A program made the position numbers and the translations under genes. DNA of 13,575 bases from Planctomycetes bacterium UBA4800 (GTDB lineage: Bacteria; Planctomycetota; UBA8108; UBA8890; UBA8898). The DNA lies in assembly GCA_002402755.1 (NCBI GenBank), contig DHGK01000072.1, forward strand, positions 1 through 13,575. The letters run 5' to 3'. How positions within the stretch are numbered: the first letter of the stretch is position 1; each line of letters starts with the position of its first letter. Below the pieces are notes generated by a model. That model was not told the origin of the DNA, ran no database searches, and was given only the letters and a program-made list of their open reading frames with translations. Shown here one piece after another: positions 6,322-13,575 of the stretch.

Positions 6322-9300
6322 TCACCTGACATCCAGGAGCACGCTCTCCGAGTGGCTGTTGAACTCGGGCGCGTACATGCACTGAATCTCCGCGAACCCG
6401 CTCTGGTAGGCGCCCTTGTGGACGATGCGCGTCTCGTACTCCAGGACGTACGTGCCCCTCGGCAGGTAGTCGATGAAGAAGTGGCTCGCCGTGTCGCGCG
6501 TCGACTCGTAGTAGCCCAGGCCATCGCGGTACCGGTAGCCCGAGAGGACGCTCGCGGGCTCGACGCCGCTTCCGCGCCGGTCCTTGAGGTGCACGAACTC
6601 CATGTCGCGGTCGACCCGCAGCTCCAGTCTGACGACGAGCGCGTCGCCGACCGCCCGCGGGTTCTTGAACGGCACGAGCGCCGGGCCCTTGGCCGTGTTC
6701 TCGCGCACGTAGAGCGACTTCCTGATCGTGAGCGGCGTTCCCTCGTACGGCGTTATCTTCCGCATGTCCTCGAGGTACTGCCAGTTGACGCTGCCCCAGG
6801 CGAGGCCCGCGTCGACCTTCTTGACCGTGATGGCGCCGAGCGCGGGCGTGATCTCGGGCCCCGCGAAGCGGTGCTCGTGGTAGCCCGTGCCGGCCTCGAT
6901 CTTCTCGGGCACGAGCGGCGTGCCGCCGAGCGCGACCTCGACGACGGCGTCGGAGGCGAGGAGATCGGCGCCGCGGAGGAGGAGCGCGTACACCGCGTCG
7001 GCCGTCGCCTTGGTGCTCGGCCAGCTCTGCGTCCGCTTCTGACTCAGGAGCCAGACCTGCTGCTCCGCCACCGCCGCGACGTCCTTTGCCACCTCCTGGA
7101 AGGCCTCGATCATCACGGCCTGGGTCTCGATGGGCGCCCGGTACCACCACCACGAACGCTCGGCGTCGCGCCAGTGCATCCCGAGGAGCGGGTCGCTCAC
7201 CGCGCGTTCCTTGAGCGAGCGCAGAATCGCGGCCGCGGCCTCCGCCTCTCCCAGCCGCGCGAGGGCGAGCGCGAGATGCCCCTGCGACTGCCGGTCGGCG
7301 GCCTTGACCCAGTGCGCCTTCGCCTGCGCGACGAAGTAGTCGAACGCTTCCCGGTGCTCCTTGGCGACGGCCCGCTCTTTCAGGAAGAACGTGCGCGCGT
7401 AAAGGTAGAGCGCGATCGTCGAGGAGAGATTGGCGCGGTCCGCGCGGCCGTCCTTCAGGATCGAGCGGTACTCCTTGTGGATCCAGCCGTCGAGCCTGGC
7501 AAGCGCCCTGAACACGGGCTCGACATTGCAGTCGACGCCCAGGTGGCGCAGCCTGCCGAAGCCGGCCGCTATGTAGAGCGTGATGTAGTCGTTGCCGCGG
7601 CCGCCCGGGAACCACGGCCAGGCGCCGTCGTCGTGTTGCCCCTCGGCGAGCTTTCGGAACGCGCGGTCGGATTCGTCCTGGAGACGGTTGGCGTCGAAGA
7701 GAATCCCGACGTTGCGCCGCGCCTCGCTCTCGCGCGCCGCGTCTCGCACCCACGGCGTCTCCTCGAGCATGACCGCCTTCAGGTTCTGGTTCTTCGCAAG
7801 CGGGCTCTCGAGCGCATCGGTTCCCTTCCACTGCTCGAACACCCGCCTGATCTTGGGGTCGCGCGCGGCGATGTGCCGGGCGAGCGCGTTGGCGTAGTAC
7901 CGGTTGAAGACCTGCTCCATGCACTCGTGCGGGAACTCCATGAGGTAGGGAAGGGACATCACCGCGTACCAGGCGGGGTTCGACACCATCTGGACGTTCA
8001 GCGACTGGTGTCTGAGCGTGTCGGACGCGCCCGACTGCCGCAGGCGCGCGAAGTCGAAGGACTTCTCGGCCGGGCCGCGCACGGCGAGCGGCAGCGACTC
8101 GGTGACGAGCACGCGCCGCGGCAGGACGGGGAGGAAGCCCTCCTCGCCGTCGGAGAGCGCGCCCGTCGACCCCACCGCCTTGTAGACCAGGAAACCCATG
8201 CCGTCCGGCACGGCGAGCCGCCAGGCGTAGGAGCGCGATTCGCGCGCGGGAACCTGGAACGCGAGATCGGTCGCGGCGTTGCCGAGGGCCTTGTCCATGC
8301 TCTCGCTCGTCCGGGCGTCGCTCAAGGTCAGGCGCACGCTGCCCGCCTGCAGAGAGGCGGACATGTTCGTGACCTTGACCGTGAATTCGAGCGCGTCGCC
8401 TTCCCGGAGGAAGCGCGGCGCGTTGGGCTGGACCATGATGTCCTTCGATGTCACGGCGCGGGCTTCGAGGTACCCCGACGCGAGCGTCTCGGTGTGCGCG
8501 AAGCCCATGAAGCGCCACTCGGTGAGGGCTTCCGGCATCGTGAACTCCATGCGCACCGTGCCGTCCTCGCCGGCGACGAGGTGCGGGAAGAAGAACGCCG
8601 TCTCCTGGAGATTCGCGCGCGCGGCGATGGCGTCGAGGTCGGGCTTCTTCGCCGGCGCCGACTCGTCCGCATCCTCGGAGGTATACCCGAACGCCTGGGA
8701 TGCATTCCTGGCGGAGAGCTGGAGGACCTCGCCCGCTCCTTCCATCATGGCTCCATCCGCCGCGACCGATGCGGGCGGCCCGAGAGCGCTGCCCCTGCTC
8801 TTCTCCAGCAGCATCTGCCGCATGGCCTCGGCCCGTATGAGCGCCGGGAACCGTCGATACGTGATGTCGACCTGCACCCGGGCGCGCGCCCAGGCGCCTG
8901 CCAGATGCATCGTCTCCATCACACAGTTCTGGAAATTGGTCCGAAGAGCCGACCAATCCCTGCGGAACACGTCGAGCTCGGCGGGCCACGAGTGGGGCAG
9001 GTACGCATCGAGCGAGGCGTCGTAGAGCCCCGCAACCATCTCCGCCGCGACGCGCGTCGCGTTCGGCCCGGCAATGACCGCAGTCCATGTCTCCTTCTGT
9101 CCGGGCGCGAGCTTCGACACGAAGCGCTCCCACGTGATCGTGAGGTCCTTGTTGCTCCACGGGACTTCTACGCGCTCGGAATGCAGATAGGCGCGATTCT
9201 CGCGCACCATGGTCGTACGCAGCGTGAACCCGCCGCGCATGGACTCCGTCACCGGCTGCGAAATCCGGACCTGCGTCCGCGCGGGATCGGTCCAGTACTT

Positions 9301-12300
9301 CTGGAGCACCTTCCCGCGGTGCTCGATCTCGATGTACGCGCGCGCCCTGTCGTACCCGCTTCCCCACACCGCCGCGAACTCCTCGCCCGGCTCGACCTTC
9401 CACCTGGGCGCGGCCAGGCGGTCGGGAACCTTGATGGCGAGCTTCCCCGCATTGGGGGCGAGCACCTCGATCGGGCACAGCGCGGTCACGGGCTTTCCGA
9501 ACCGGTCCTGCGTCGAGAGGACCGCGCGATACGCGCCCGCGGGGAGGGCGAACGAGAGCTTCGCGTTCCCCGCGGCGTCCGTCGCGATGCCGCGCTCCGC
9601 CGCGATCTCGCCGAGCGGCCAGGAGTCCGGCGTCGAGCGATCCGCGGGAATCCGCGCCTCGGACGAATTGCCGCGGGCCCAGTACAAGCGGTTGTACACG
9701 GTCCGGAGCGGCGCCGGCGCCACGGCGGAAGGCGGCGTCAGGCGATGGACCTTGACGATCCCTTCCGCGCCGATCCCCGTGCCGTCGAGCATTTCCGTCC
9801 GGATCGCGATCTCGACGGGCGCGGCGTCGACCTGCCAGCTATCGGCCTCGATTGTCGCGGCGAGCGCCGTGTACCCCGCGCTCACGACCTTCTCGCCGGA
9901 ACGCGTCTCGCCGGCGTTGTCCGTCACATCGGCGTTGACCTCGAAGCGGAAGACCGGCTCCTCCTTCTCCGCCACGGCGAGGTCGGGCAACGCCGCGAAC
10001 GTGACCGCGAAGGAGCCGTCGGCCGCAGTCATCGCCGTGCCGTGCGCGATCTCGCGCGCCTCGGATTCAGGAGACTCGCGGTCCCAGTAATACCAACGCC
10101 ACCAGGCCGGATACCTGACTCGCCTCGCCACCCGGAACTTCACTTTCGCGCCGTCCACGGGAGCGCCCGTGTAGGCGACGGCCTTGCCGGCGAGGACCAC
10201 CTTCTCGCCAAGCTTGGGGGCCTGGACGGGCGCATCGAACGTCACGCGAAAGCGCGGGAGCTTGTACTCTTCCACGTTGAACCACGTCCGGCCCGCAGGC
10301 GAGCCCTCGACCACGAGCGACATCCCTCCCGTGAGCCTGCCGCGCGGCGCGACGAAGCTGCCGCTCGCGGAGCCGGCGTCGTTCGTGCGAAGCGTCCGGC
10401 GGTCGATCTCCTTGCCGTTCGCATCGCGAAACACCACTATCACCTGCTGCCCGGGCAGCACCCGGTACCTATCCTTGCTCCGCTCGACCTCCATGCACAG
10501 CGCCTTGTACCTGATCGTCTGGCCGGGACGGTAAAGCTTGCGGTCGGTGAAGAAGATCGTCTGGGCGGCGGGTTTTTCCGCGGGGGAATGGCGCGAGATG
10601 TGGAAGTCTCGCGCCGTCGCGAGCTCCTGCGTCCCACGCCGCGCGTGGACCATGTAGCTCCGCACGCGAACGTTCTCCCACCGGAAGAGACCGTCCTCGC
10701 CGGTCGTCTTGGGGTTGAGGGACTCCCACGCGTCCCTTGCGCCCCGCTCCTCCTTCGGCCGCCAGGCGCGCACCTCGGCGCCCGCGAGCGGCTCGCCGCT
10801 CCTTGCATCCAGGACGAACCCCTCGATCACGCCGCCGCTGTTTTCGGTGCGAAGAACGAGCGCGAGCTCGCTCACCCAGAACTCCGCGCACGAGATCTCG
10901 TTGTCGTCCTTGCCGAAGTCCGGCGAGGCGCTCAGGACGAGGAAATACCAGCCCGGCGCGAGATCCTCGGGCGGCTGAATCTCCTCGACCCGGTCGTGGT
11001 AATCGGCCGCCGGCGGCACGTCGGCCGACCACGCGAGGACGGGCGGCGCGGCGAGGATCTCGGCAAGTTCATCGGGGCTCACCCGCCCGCCGTACCTTCG
11101 GCCCTGGAATCGCCCCTGCTCGAGCGACGCCGTCCAATCGTTCCTGACGACGCGGAAGTGAACCCTGGCGAGGTTGCGGTAGAGCACCGCGATCTTCGGG
11201 AAGGGCGCCGTCCACACGCGCTCGACCTCGGCCGCAAGCGACTTCCGCTCGATGGCGCCGATCAGGTTCCCGCAGAGCTTCCCGCCCGGCGACTCCGGAA
11301 AGCGGTTCCTGCCTTCGGTCGCCGTGCGATGCGCATCGACGAGCGCGTCCTCGGCGTACAGGACCTGGGCCAGCGCGTGCAGCGCGAGCGACGAGAGCTC
11401 GTGGCGCGCGGCCGCGGCGGCGACGCGCCGCAGCGCCGCCTTGTACCGCGCGGCCTTCTCCTCCCCGGCCGCCTCGCGGTAGCCGAAGCTCAGCCTTTCC
11501 AGGTCGACGTGGAGGAACGCCGTCCGGTCCGGATCATCCCTGTGAAAGCGCAGGAGCGCCTGGTAGAGCGCGATCGCCTTGACCTCGGGAGCGTCCGTGT
11601 CGGCCGTCGCGGCCTTCCAGCCCATGAACTCCTCGGTCGAGCCGAGAATGGGACTTGCGGCCGAGAGCTCGAAGGCATCCTCGCTCCTCGCGCCGGCCTG
11701 CTCGGCCGACGTGTAGAAGGCGAGCGCCTCGTGCGCGATGAAGTCGTAGAGGGTCGGACGGTAGGAGTCCGGCATCGTGCCCTTCTCGAGAAGCGCGTCG
11801 TACTGCGCGATCGGAATCCGCTTGAGCGCCTCGGCGGACGAGAGGGCCCGCGCGAACCAGCGGTCGATCTCGGCGAAGATGCGCGCAAGATCCCAGGTCG
11901 TGAAGTCCTCGCCGGGGGGCGCCGCCGCCTGGGTGCGATCGAGGAACCGCCATCTGCTCTGCTCGTAGTACCGCCAGAACCAGTGCGCGAGCAGCGTGTG
12001 CATCGCGGGCAGCATCTCGGCCGGCGCCGCGGCGAGCGCCGCCTGCATGCGCCGGATGCATTCCGCGGCGCTGTCGCCCTCGATCCGGCTCTCGAACACG
12101 ATCCTGTACGCGACCGCCTTGACGGCCTCGGGGTAGGCCTTCTCCTGGAGCGCCGCCTCGGAGATCCGCTGGAGATGCTCGATCGCGGTCTTCGGGAGGC
12201 CCTTCTTCTGCGCCTCCTCGACCGCTTTCCATTTCTCCGCGCGATCCTCCGGCGCCCCGAAGGACGCGCATGCAAGCGCCGCCGCCGCCAGAATCATGCA

Positions 12301-12321
12301 TACGGGCAAGCATCGTCTCAT
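6322..12321 (-). CDS. Large alpha-2-macroglobulin family protein
   Basis: A 1999-residue bacterial A2M of the large class with a helical N-terminal domain. A2Ms trap proteases: cleavage of a bait segment triggers collapse and thioester attachment. An export signal covers residues 1-23; ALAC at 15-18 is a weak lipobox, so a lipoprotein is possible. The helical domain (about 25-365) opens with KWKAVEEAQKKGLPKTAIEH. Macroglobulin-like beta domains follow: YRPGQTIRYK (597-606) and FNVEEYKLPRFRVTF (681-695) are the MG2/MG3 signatures. The BRD is about 965-1160, a low-complexity bait-like segment about 1178-1238, and the A2M domain starts near 1243 (FFFPHLVAGEDGTVRMEFTMP). The thioester motif CMEQ (C1467-Q1470) is intact, in a helical domain running to about 1780. 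The C-terminal domain has LPRGTYVLEYETR. The ATG at 12321 has GAGG 6 bases upstream and matches the signal peptide; longer frames run into the promoter region. No pbpC-like partner is in the window. Confidence 0.95.
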   Translation of the reverse strand: MRRCLPVCMILAAAALACASFGAPEDRAEKWKAVEEAQKKGLPKTAIEHLQRISEAALQEKAYPEAVKAVAYRIVFESRIEGDSAAECIRRMQAALAAAPAEMLPAMHTLLAHWFWRYYEQSRWRFLDRTQAAAPPGEDFTTWDLARIFAEIDRWFARALSSAEALKRIPIAQYDALLEKGTMPDSYRPTLYDFIAHEALAFYTSAEQAGARSEDAFELSAASPILGSTEEFMGWKAATADTDAPEVKAIALYQALLRFHRDDPDRTAFLHVDLERLSFGYREAAGEEKAARYKAALRRVAAAAARHELSSLALHALAQVLYAEDALVDAHRTATEGRNRFPESPGGKLCGNLIGAIERKSLAAEVERVWTAPFPKIAVLYRNLARVHFRVVRNDWTASLEQGRFQGRRYGGRVSPDELAEILAAPPVLAWSADVPPAADYHDRVEEIQPPEDLAPGWYFLVLSASPDFGKDDNEISCAEFWVSELALVLRTENSGGVIEGFVLDARSGEPLAGAEVRAWRPKEERGARDAWESLNPKTTGEDGLFRWENVRVRSYMVHARRGTQELATARDFHISRHSPAEKPAAQTIFFTDRKLYRPGQTIRYKALCMEVERSKDRYRVLPGQQVIVVFRDANGKEIDRRTLRTNDAGSASGSFVAPRGRLTGGMSLVVEGSPAGRTWFNVEEYKLPRFRVTFDAPVQAPKLGEKVVLAGKAVAYTGAPVDGAKVKFRVARRVRYPAWWRWYYWDRESPESEAREIAHGTAMTAADGSFAVTFAALPDLAVAEKEEPVFRFEVNADVTDNAGETRSGEKVVSAGYTALAATIEADSWQVDAAPVEIAIRTEMLDGTGIGAEGIVKVHRLTPPSAVAPAPLRTVYNRLYWARGNSSEARIPADRSTPDSWPLGEIAAERGIATDAAGNAKLSFALPAGAYRAVLSTQDRFGKPVTALCPIEVLAPNAGKLAIKVPDRLAAPRWKVEPGEEFAAVWGSGYDRARAYIEIEHRGKVLQKYWTDPARTQVRISQPVTESMRGGFTLRTTMVRENRAYLHSERVEVPWSNKDLTITWERFVSKLAPGQKETWTAVIAGPNATRVAAEMVAGLYDASLDAYLPHSWPAELDVFRRDWSALRTNFQNCVMETMHLAGAWARARVQVDITYRRFPALIRAEAMRQMLLEKSRGSALGPPASVAADGAMMEGAGEVLQLSARNASQAFGYTSEDADESAPAKKPDLDAIAARANLQETAFFFPHLVAGEDGTVRMEFTMPEALTEWRFMGFAHTETLASGYLEARAVTSKDIMVQPNAPRFLREGDALEFTVKVTNMSASLQAGSVRLTLSDARTSESMDKALGNAATDLAFQVPARESRSYAWRLAVPDGMGFLVYKAVGSTGALSDGEEGFLPVLPRRVLVTESLPLAVRGPAEKSFDFARLRQSGASDTLRHQSLNVQMVSNPAWYAVMSLPYLMEFPHECMEQVFNRYYANALARHIAARDPKIRRVFEQWKGTDALESPLAKNQNLKAVMLEETPWVRDAARESEARRNVGILFDANRLQDESDRAFRKLAEGQHDDGAWPWFPGGRGNDYITLYIAAGFGRLRHLGVDCNVEPVFRALARLDGWIHKEYRSILKDGRADRANLSSTIALYLYARTFFLKERAVAKEHREAFDYFVAQAKAHWVKAADRQSQGHLALALARLGEAEAAAAILRSLKERAVSDPLLGMHWRDAERSWWWYRAPIETQAVMIEAFQEVAKDVAAVAEQQVWLLSQKRTQSWPSTKATADAVYALLLRGADLLASDAVVEVALGGTPLVPEKIEAGTGYHEHRFAGPEITPALGAITVKKVDAGLAWGSVNWQYLEDMRKITPYEGTPLTIRKSLYVRENTAKGPALVPFKNPRAVGDALVVRLELRVDRDMEFVHLKDRRGSGVEPASVLSGYRYRDGLGYYESTRDTASHFFIDYLPRGTYVLEYETRIVHKGAYQSGFAEIQCMYAPEFNSHSESVLLDVR

Positions 12322-12394
12322 GGCACACCTCGCGCGATCGTTCGCTCGGGACGGACGGAGGCCGCCGGGCCGCCGCCGCGCCCGAAGCACGTGC

Positions 12395-12423
12395 ATCGTA
12401 CCAGAGAGACCGGGTCCGTTCGA
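12395..12423 (-). promoter_or_regulatory. Candidate promoter of the A2M operon
   Basis: On the minus strand TGGTACGAT forms an extended -10 (TGn followed by TACGAT, four of six matches to TATAAT). TCGAAC lies 17 bases upstream as a poor -35 (three of six). Transcription would begin near 12388 and give a leader of about 67 bases before the A2M ATG. This fits a housekeeping-sigma pattern only loosely, and sigma factors of this lineage may differ. Confidence 0.35.
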
Positions 12424-12516
12424 CGAAGTTCCCGAGAAAGCCGGCGCGGGCGCCGCCATCTTCCGCGCGCCCGCTCCGAGGCGTGCAACCGCGGCGGAAA
12501 ACGGTTACCTTGAGGT

Positions 12517-12532
12517 CGGGCGCATGCGCCCG
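12517..12532. repeat. Perfect 16-base palindrome (operator candidate)
   Basis: CGGGCGCATGCGCCCG is its own reverse complement. It lies 66 bases before the plus-strand DUF6259 start, at a place suited to an operator or a leader hairpin. GC-rich DNA produces such palindromes by chance, so a regulatory role is inference. Confidence 0.4.
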
Positions 12533-12560
12533 GCTCGAAGAGCCCCCGTGCGCCGGGAAG

Positions 12561-12576
12561 GCGCGGGCGCCCGCGC
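12561..12576. repeat. Perfect 16-base palindrome near the RBS
   Basis: GCGCGGGCGCCCGCGC is its own reverse complement and ends 6 bases before the GGGAGAGG ribosome binding site. In the mRNA it could form a strong stem next to the ribosome site and dampen translation, or serve as a DNA operator. With the palindrome 28 bases upstream it makes a tandem pair. Confidence 0.4.
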
Positions 12577-12582
12577 GGCCCC

Positions 12583-12590
12583 GGGAGAGG
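12583..12590 (+). promoter_or_regulatory. RBS of the plus-strand DUF6259 gene
   Basis: GGGAGAGG, 8 bases before the ATG at 12599. It favours this ATG over the out-of-frame ATG at 12591 (1 base away) and over the in-frame ATG two codons downstream. Confidence 0.75.
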
Positions 12591-12598
12591 ATGCCGCC

Positions 12599-13575
12599 AT
12601 GCCGATGACACACGATCTTCGCGCGATCTCGCCGCGCGGCGCGCGACGAGCCGTTGCGCGTTTTCTCGTCACCTTCGCCGCCTGCGCGCCGCTCCTCGCC
12701 GAGCCGGACGCGCCCGCAATCGACTCGAGCGCATTGCGCCTGCGCTTCGAGCCCGAACGCGGGAGCCTGGCGGAGTTTCTCGACAAGTCAGCCGCGCACG
12801 ATCACGCCGATGCCGCCGCGCTCCTTCCGCTGTGGACGGCCGCCCCGGCCGGCGGGCCCGCCATCGGCCCGGCCGACGCGGCCCGCTTCTCGTGGCGAGC
12901 GCTGCCCGGCGCCGGGCCCGGGCTCGAGCTCGTCTGGGCCGGGTTCGACAAGGCGCACCTGCCCGACTTGAAGGTGACGGCGCAGATCCGGGTGTCCCCC
13001 GCCGGAGCCGAGAGCCGCTGGTCGATCGCGCTCGAGGGCCTGGGCGCGCGGGCGCTCCGTGACCTGCGCTTTCCGCGCATCGCCGTTGCGCGCCAGGAGG
13101 CCGAGACGCTCGCCGTGCCGGTCTGGATGGGCGAGCGCTGCCGGCGCGCGCGGGAGTTCCTCCACCCGGGCGGGCAGCCCGGCCGCTGGGAATGGGAGTA
13201 TCCGGGGCTCCTCTCGATGCAGTGCGCGGCGCTCTTCCGGGAGGGCGGCCCGGGGCTTCTCCTCGCCTCGAACGACACGGCGGCGCTGCGCAAGCTCTTC
13301 GCCGTCTTCGGCATCGAGCGGAACGGCCTCGCCCTCGAGGTCGTGCACGTCCCGCCCCTCTCGCCAAACGGGGAAGCGCGTTGTGAACCGGCCTACGAGA
13401 TTCTCGCGACGGCGTTCCGCGGCGACTGGTACGACGCGGCGAAGCTCTACCGCGCGTGGGCCCTCGAGCAGTCGTGGGTGCGGGAGAGCCGCCGCCGGCG
13501 CGGTCTCTCGCCCGCGTGGCTCCTCGACACGGCCCTCTGGGTCTGGAACCGCGGCGCTTCGCCGGGGGTGCTCGA
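12599..13575 (+). CDS. Secreted DUF6259 paralogue, 3' truncated
   Basis: The first 325 residues of a second DUF6259-type glycosidase-like protein; the frame is still open at the window edge. It starts with a basic stretch and a hydrophobic core (ARFLVTFAACAPLLA), a likely export signal cleaved near LLA-EP. The Cys in FAAC has a poor lipobox. Residues about 45-290 are beta-rich, like the sandwich before the barrel in the 1061-residue paralogue. YPGLLSMQCAALF aligns with YPSGWWPMQFCALYD, FRGDWYDAAKLYRAW with YAGDWFDAARSYRQW, and SPAWLLDTALWVWNRG (304-319) with SPAWIEDIAVWALASG (646-661). It therefore lacks the paralogue's extra N-terminal ~330 residues, and the barrel with its catalytic acids lies beyond the edge. 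It is transcribed divergently from the A2M operon. Confidence 0.82.
   Translation, partial: MPMTHDLRAISPRGARRAVARFLVTFAACAPLLAEPDAPAIDSSALRLRFEPERGSLAEFLDKSAAHDHADAAALLPLWTAAPAGGPAIGPADAARFSWRALPGAGPGLELVWAGFDKAHLPDLKVTAQIRVSPAGAESRWSIALEGLGARALRDLRFPRIAVARQEAETLAVPVWMGERCRRAREFLHPGGQPGRWEWEYPGLLSMQCAALFREGGPGLLLASNDTAALRKLFAVFGIERNGLALEVVHVPPLSPNGEARCEPAYEILATAFRGDWYDAAKLYRAWALEQSWVRESRRRRGLSPAWLLDTALWVWNRGASPGVL

Larger units (their letters stand above)
12322..12598. other. Divergent intergenic control region
   Basis: The 277 bases separate the head-to-head A2M operon and plus-strand DUF6259 gene. The region holds a minus-strand extended -10 candidate (12395-12423), two perfect 16-base GC palindromes on the DUF6259 side (12517-12532 and 12561-12576) and ribosome binding sites at both ends. 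Long antisense frames cross it but have no coding character. I found no convincing -10/-35 pair for the plus-strand gene; the only less GC-rich patch is around 12496-12512. Confidence 0.6.

Noticed and set aside
6305..9478. Extension of the S41 gene frame upstream to 9478, giving a 1642-residue protein
   Set aside because: The extension is the out-of-frame reading of the A2M gene. A good ribosome site, a GTG start and a signal peptide place the real start at 6304.
12322..12459. Extension of the A2M start to 12459 (46 more residues)
   Set aside because: The added residues lack structure, would bury the signal peptide, and run through the promoter candidate. The ATG at 12321 has a ribosome site and begins a proper signal peptide.
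6178..12513. A 2111-codon open frame on the plus strand, antisense to the A2M gene
   Set aside because: It is full of Arg, Ala, Gly, Pro, Leu and His with no domain or motif, and it mirrors the A2M gene, which has clear motifs throughout. Strong GC bias removes stops from the antisense frame, so it is a composition artefact.

Overview
This window is visibly GC-rich and mostly packed with coding sequence. It carries two DUF6259-type glycosidase-like proteins, a ~2,000-residue alpha-2-macroglobulin (A2M) and strong GGGAGAGG-type ribosome binding sites. That combination suggests a Gram-negative-type bacterium of the Planctomycetota/Lentisphaerota/Hydrogenedentota kind, probably environmental. 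The taxonomic guess rests on gene families and base composition only.

Layout. Bases 1-372 hold mobile-element debris: a short transposase N-terminal relic and a repeat resembling those mobilised by REP-associated (RAYT) transposases. Bases 350-854 (minus strand) hold an overlapping DUF4160-DUF2442 gene pair of toxin-antitoxin-like layout, visibly less GC-rich than the rest. After a 179-base gap, a tight minus-strand operon fills 1034-12321. Read in its own direction it runs A2M (1999 aa, secreted, thioester motif intact), then after 17 bases an S41-type protease (584 aa, secreted), then after 22 bases a DUF202 two-helix membrane protein (102 aa), then a DUF6259 protein (1061 aa) coupled by a TGATG stop/start overlap. 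A 277-base divergent control region (12322-12598) follows. The last gene, on the plus strand, is a second, secreted DUF6259 paralogue cut by the window edge.

How the genes may fit together. A2M is a protease-trapping envelope protein, and the next gene encodes an exported S41 protease whose active site looks tricorn-like (Ser-His/Ser/Glu) rather than the Ser-Lys dyad of CtpA/Prc. Co-transcription with a DUF202 membrane protein and a DUF6259 protein, plus a divergent DUF6259 paralogue, suggests a cell-envelope or polysaccharide-interaction locus that also guards against proteases. This functional link is inference from gene order. I saw no CRISPR array, rRNA or tRNA. There is no clear antiphage system; the closest candidates for something undescribed are the A2M/S41 operon and the two DUF6259 genes bracketing it.
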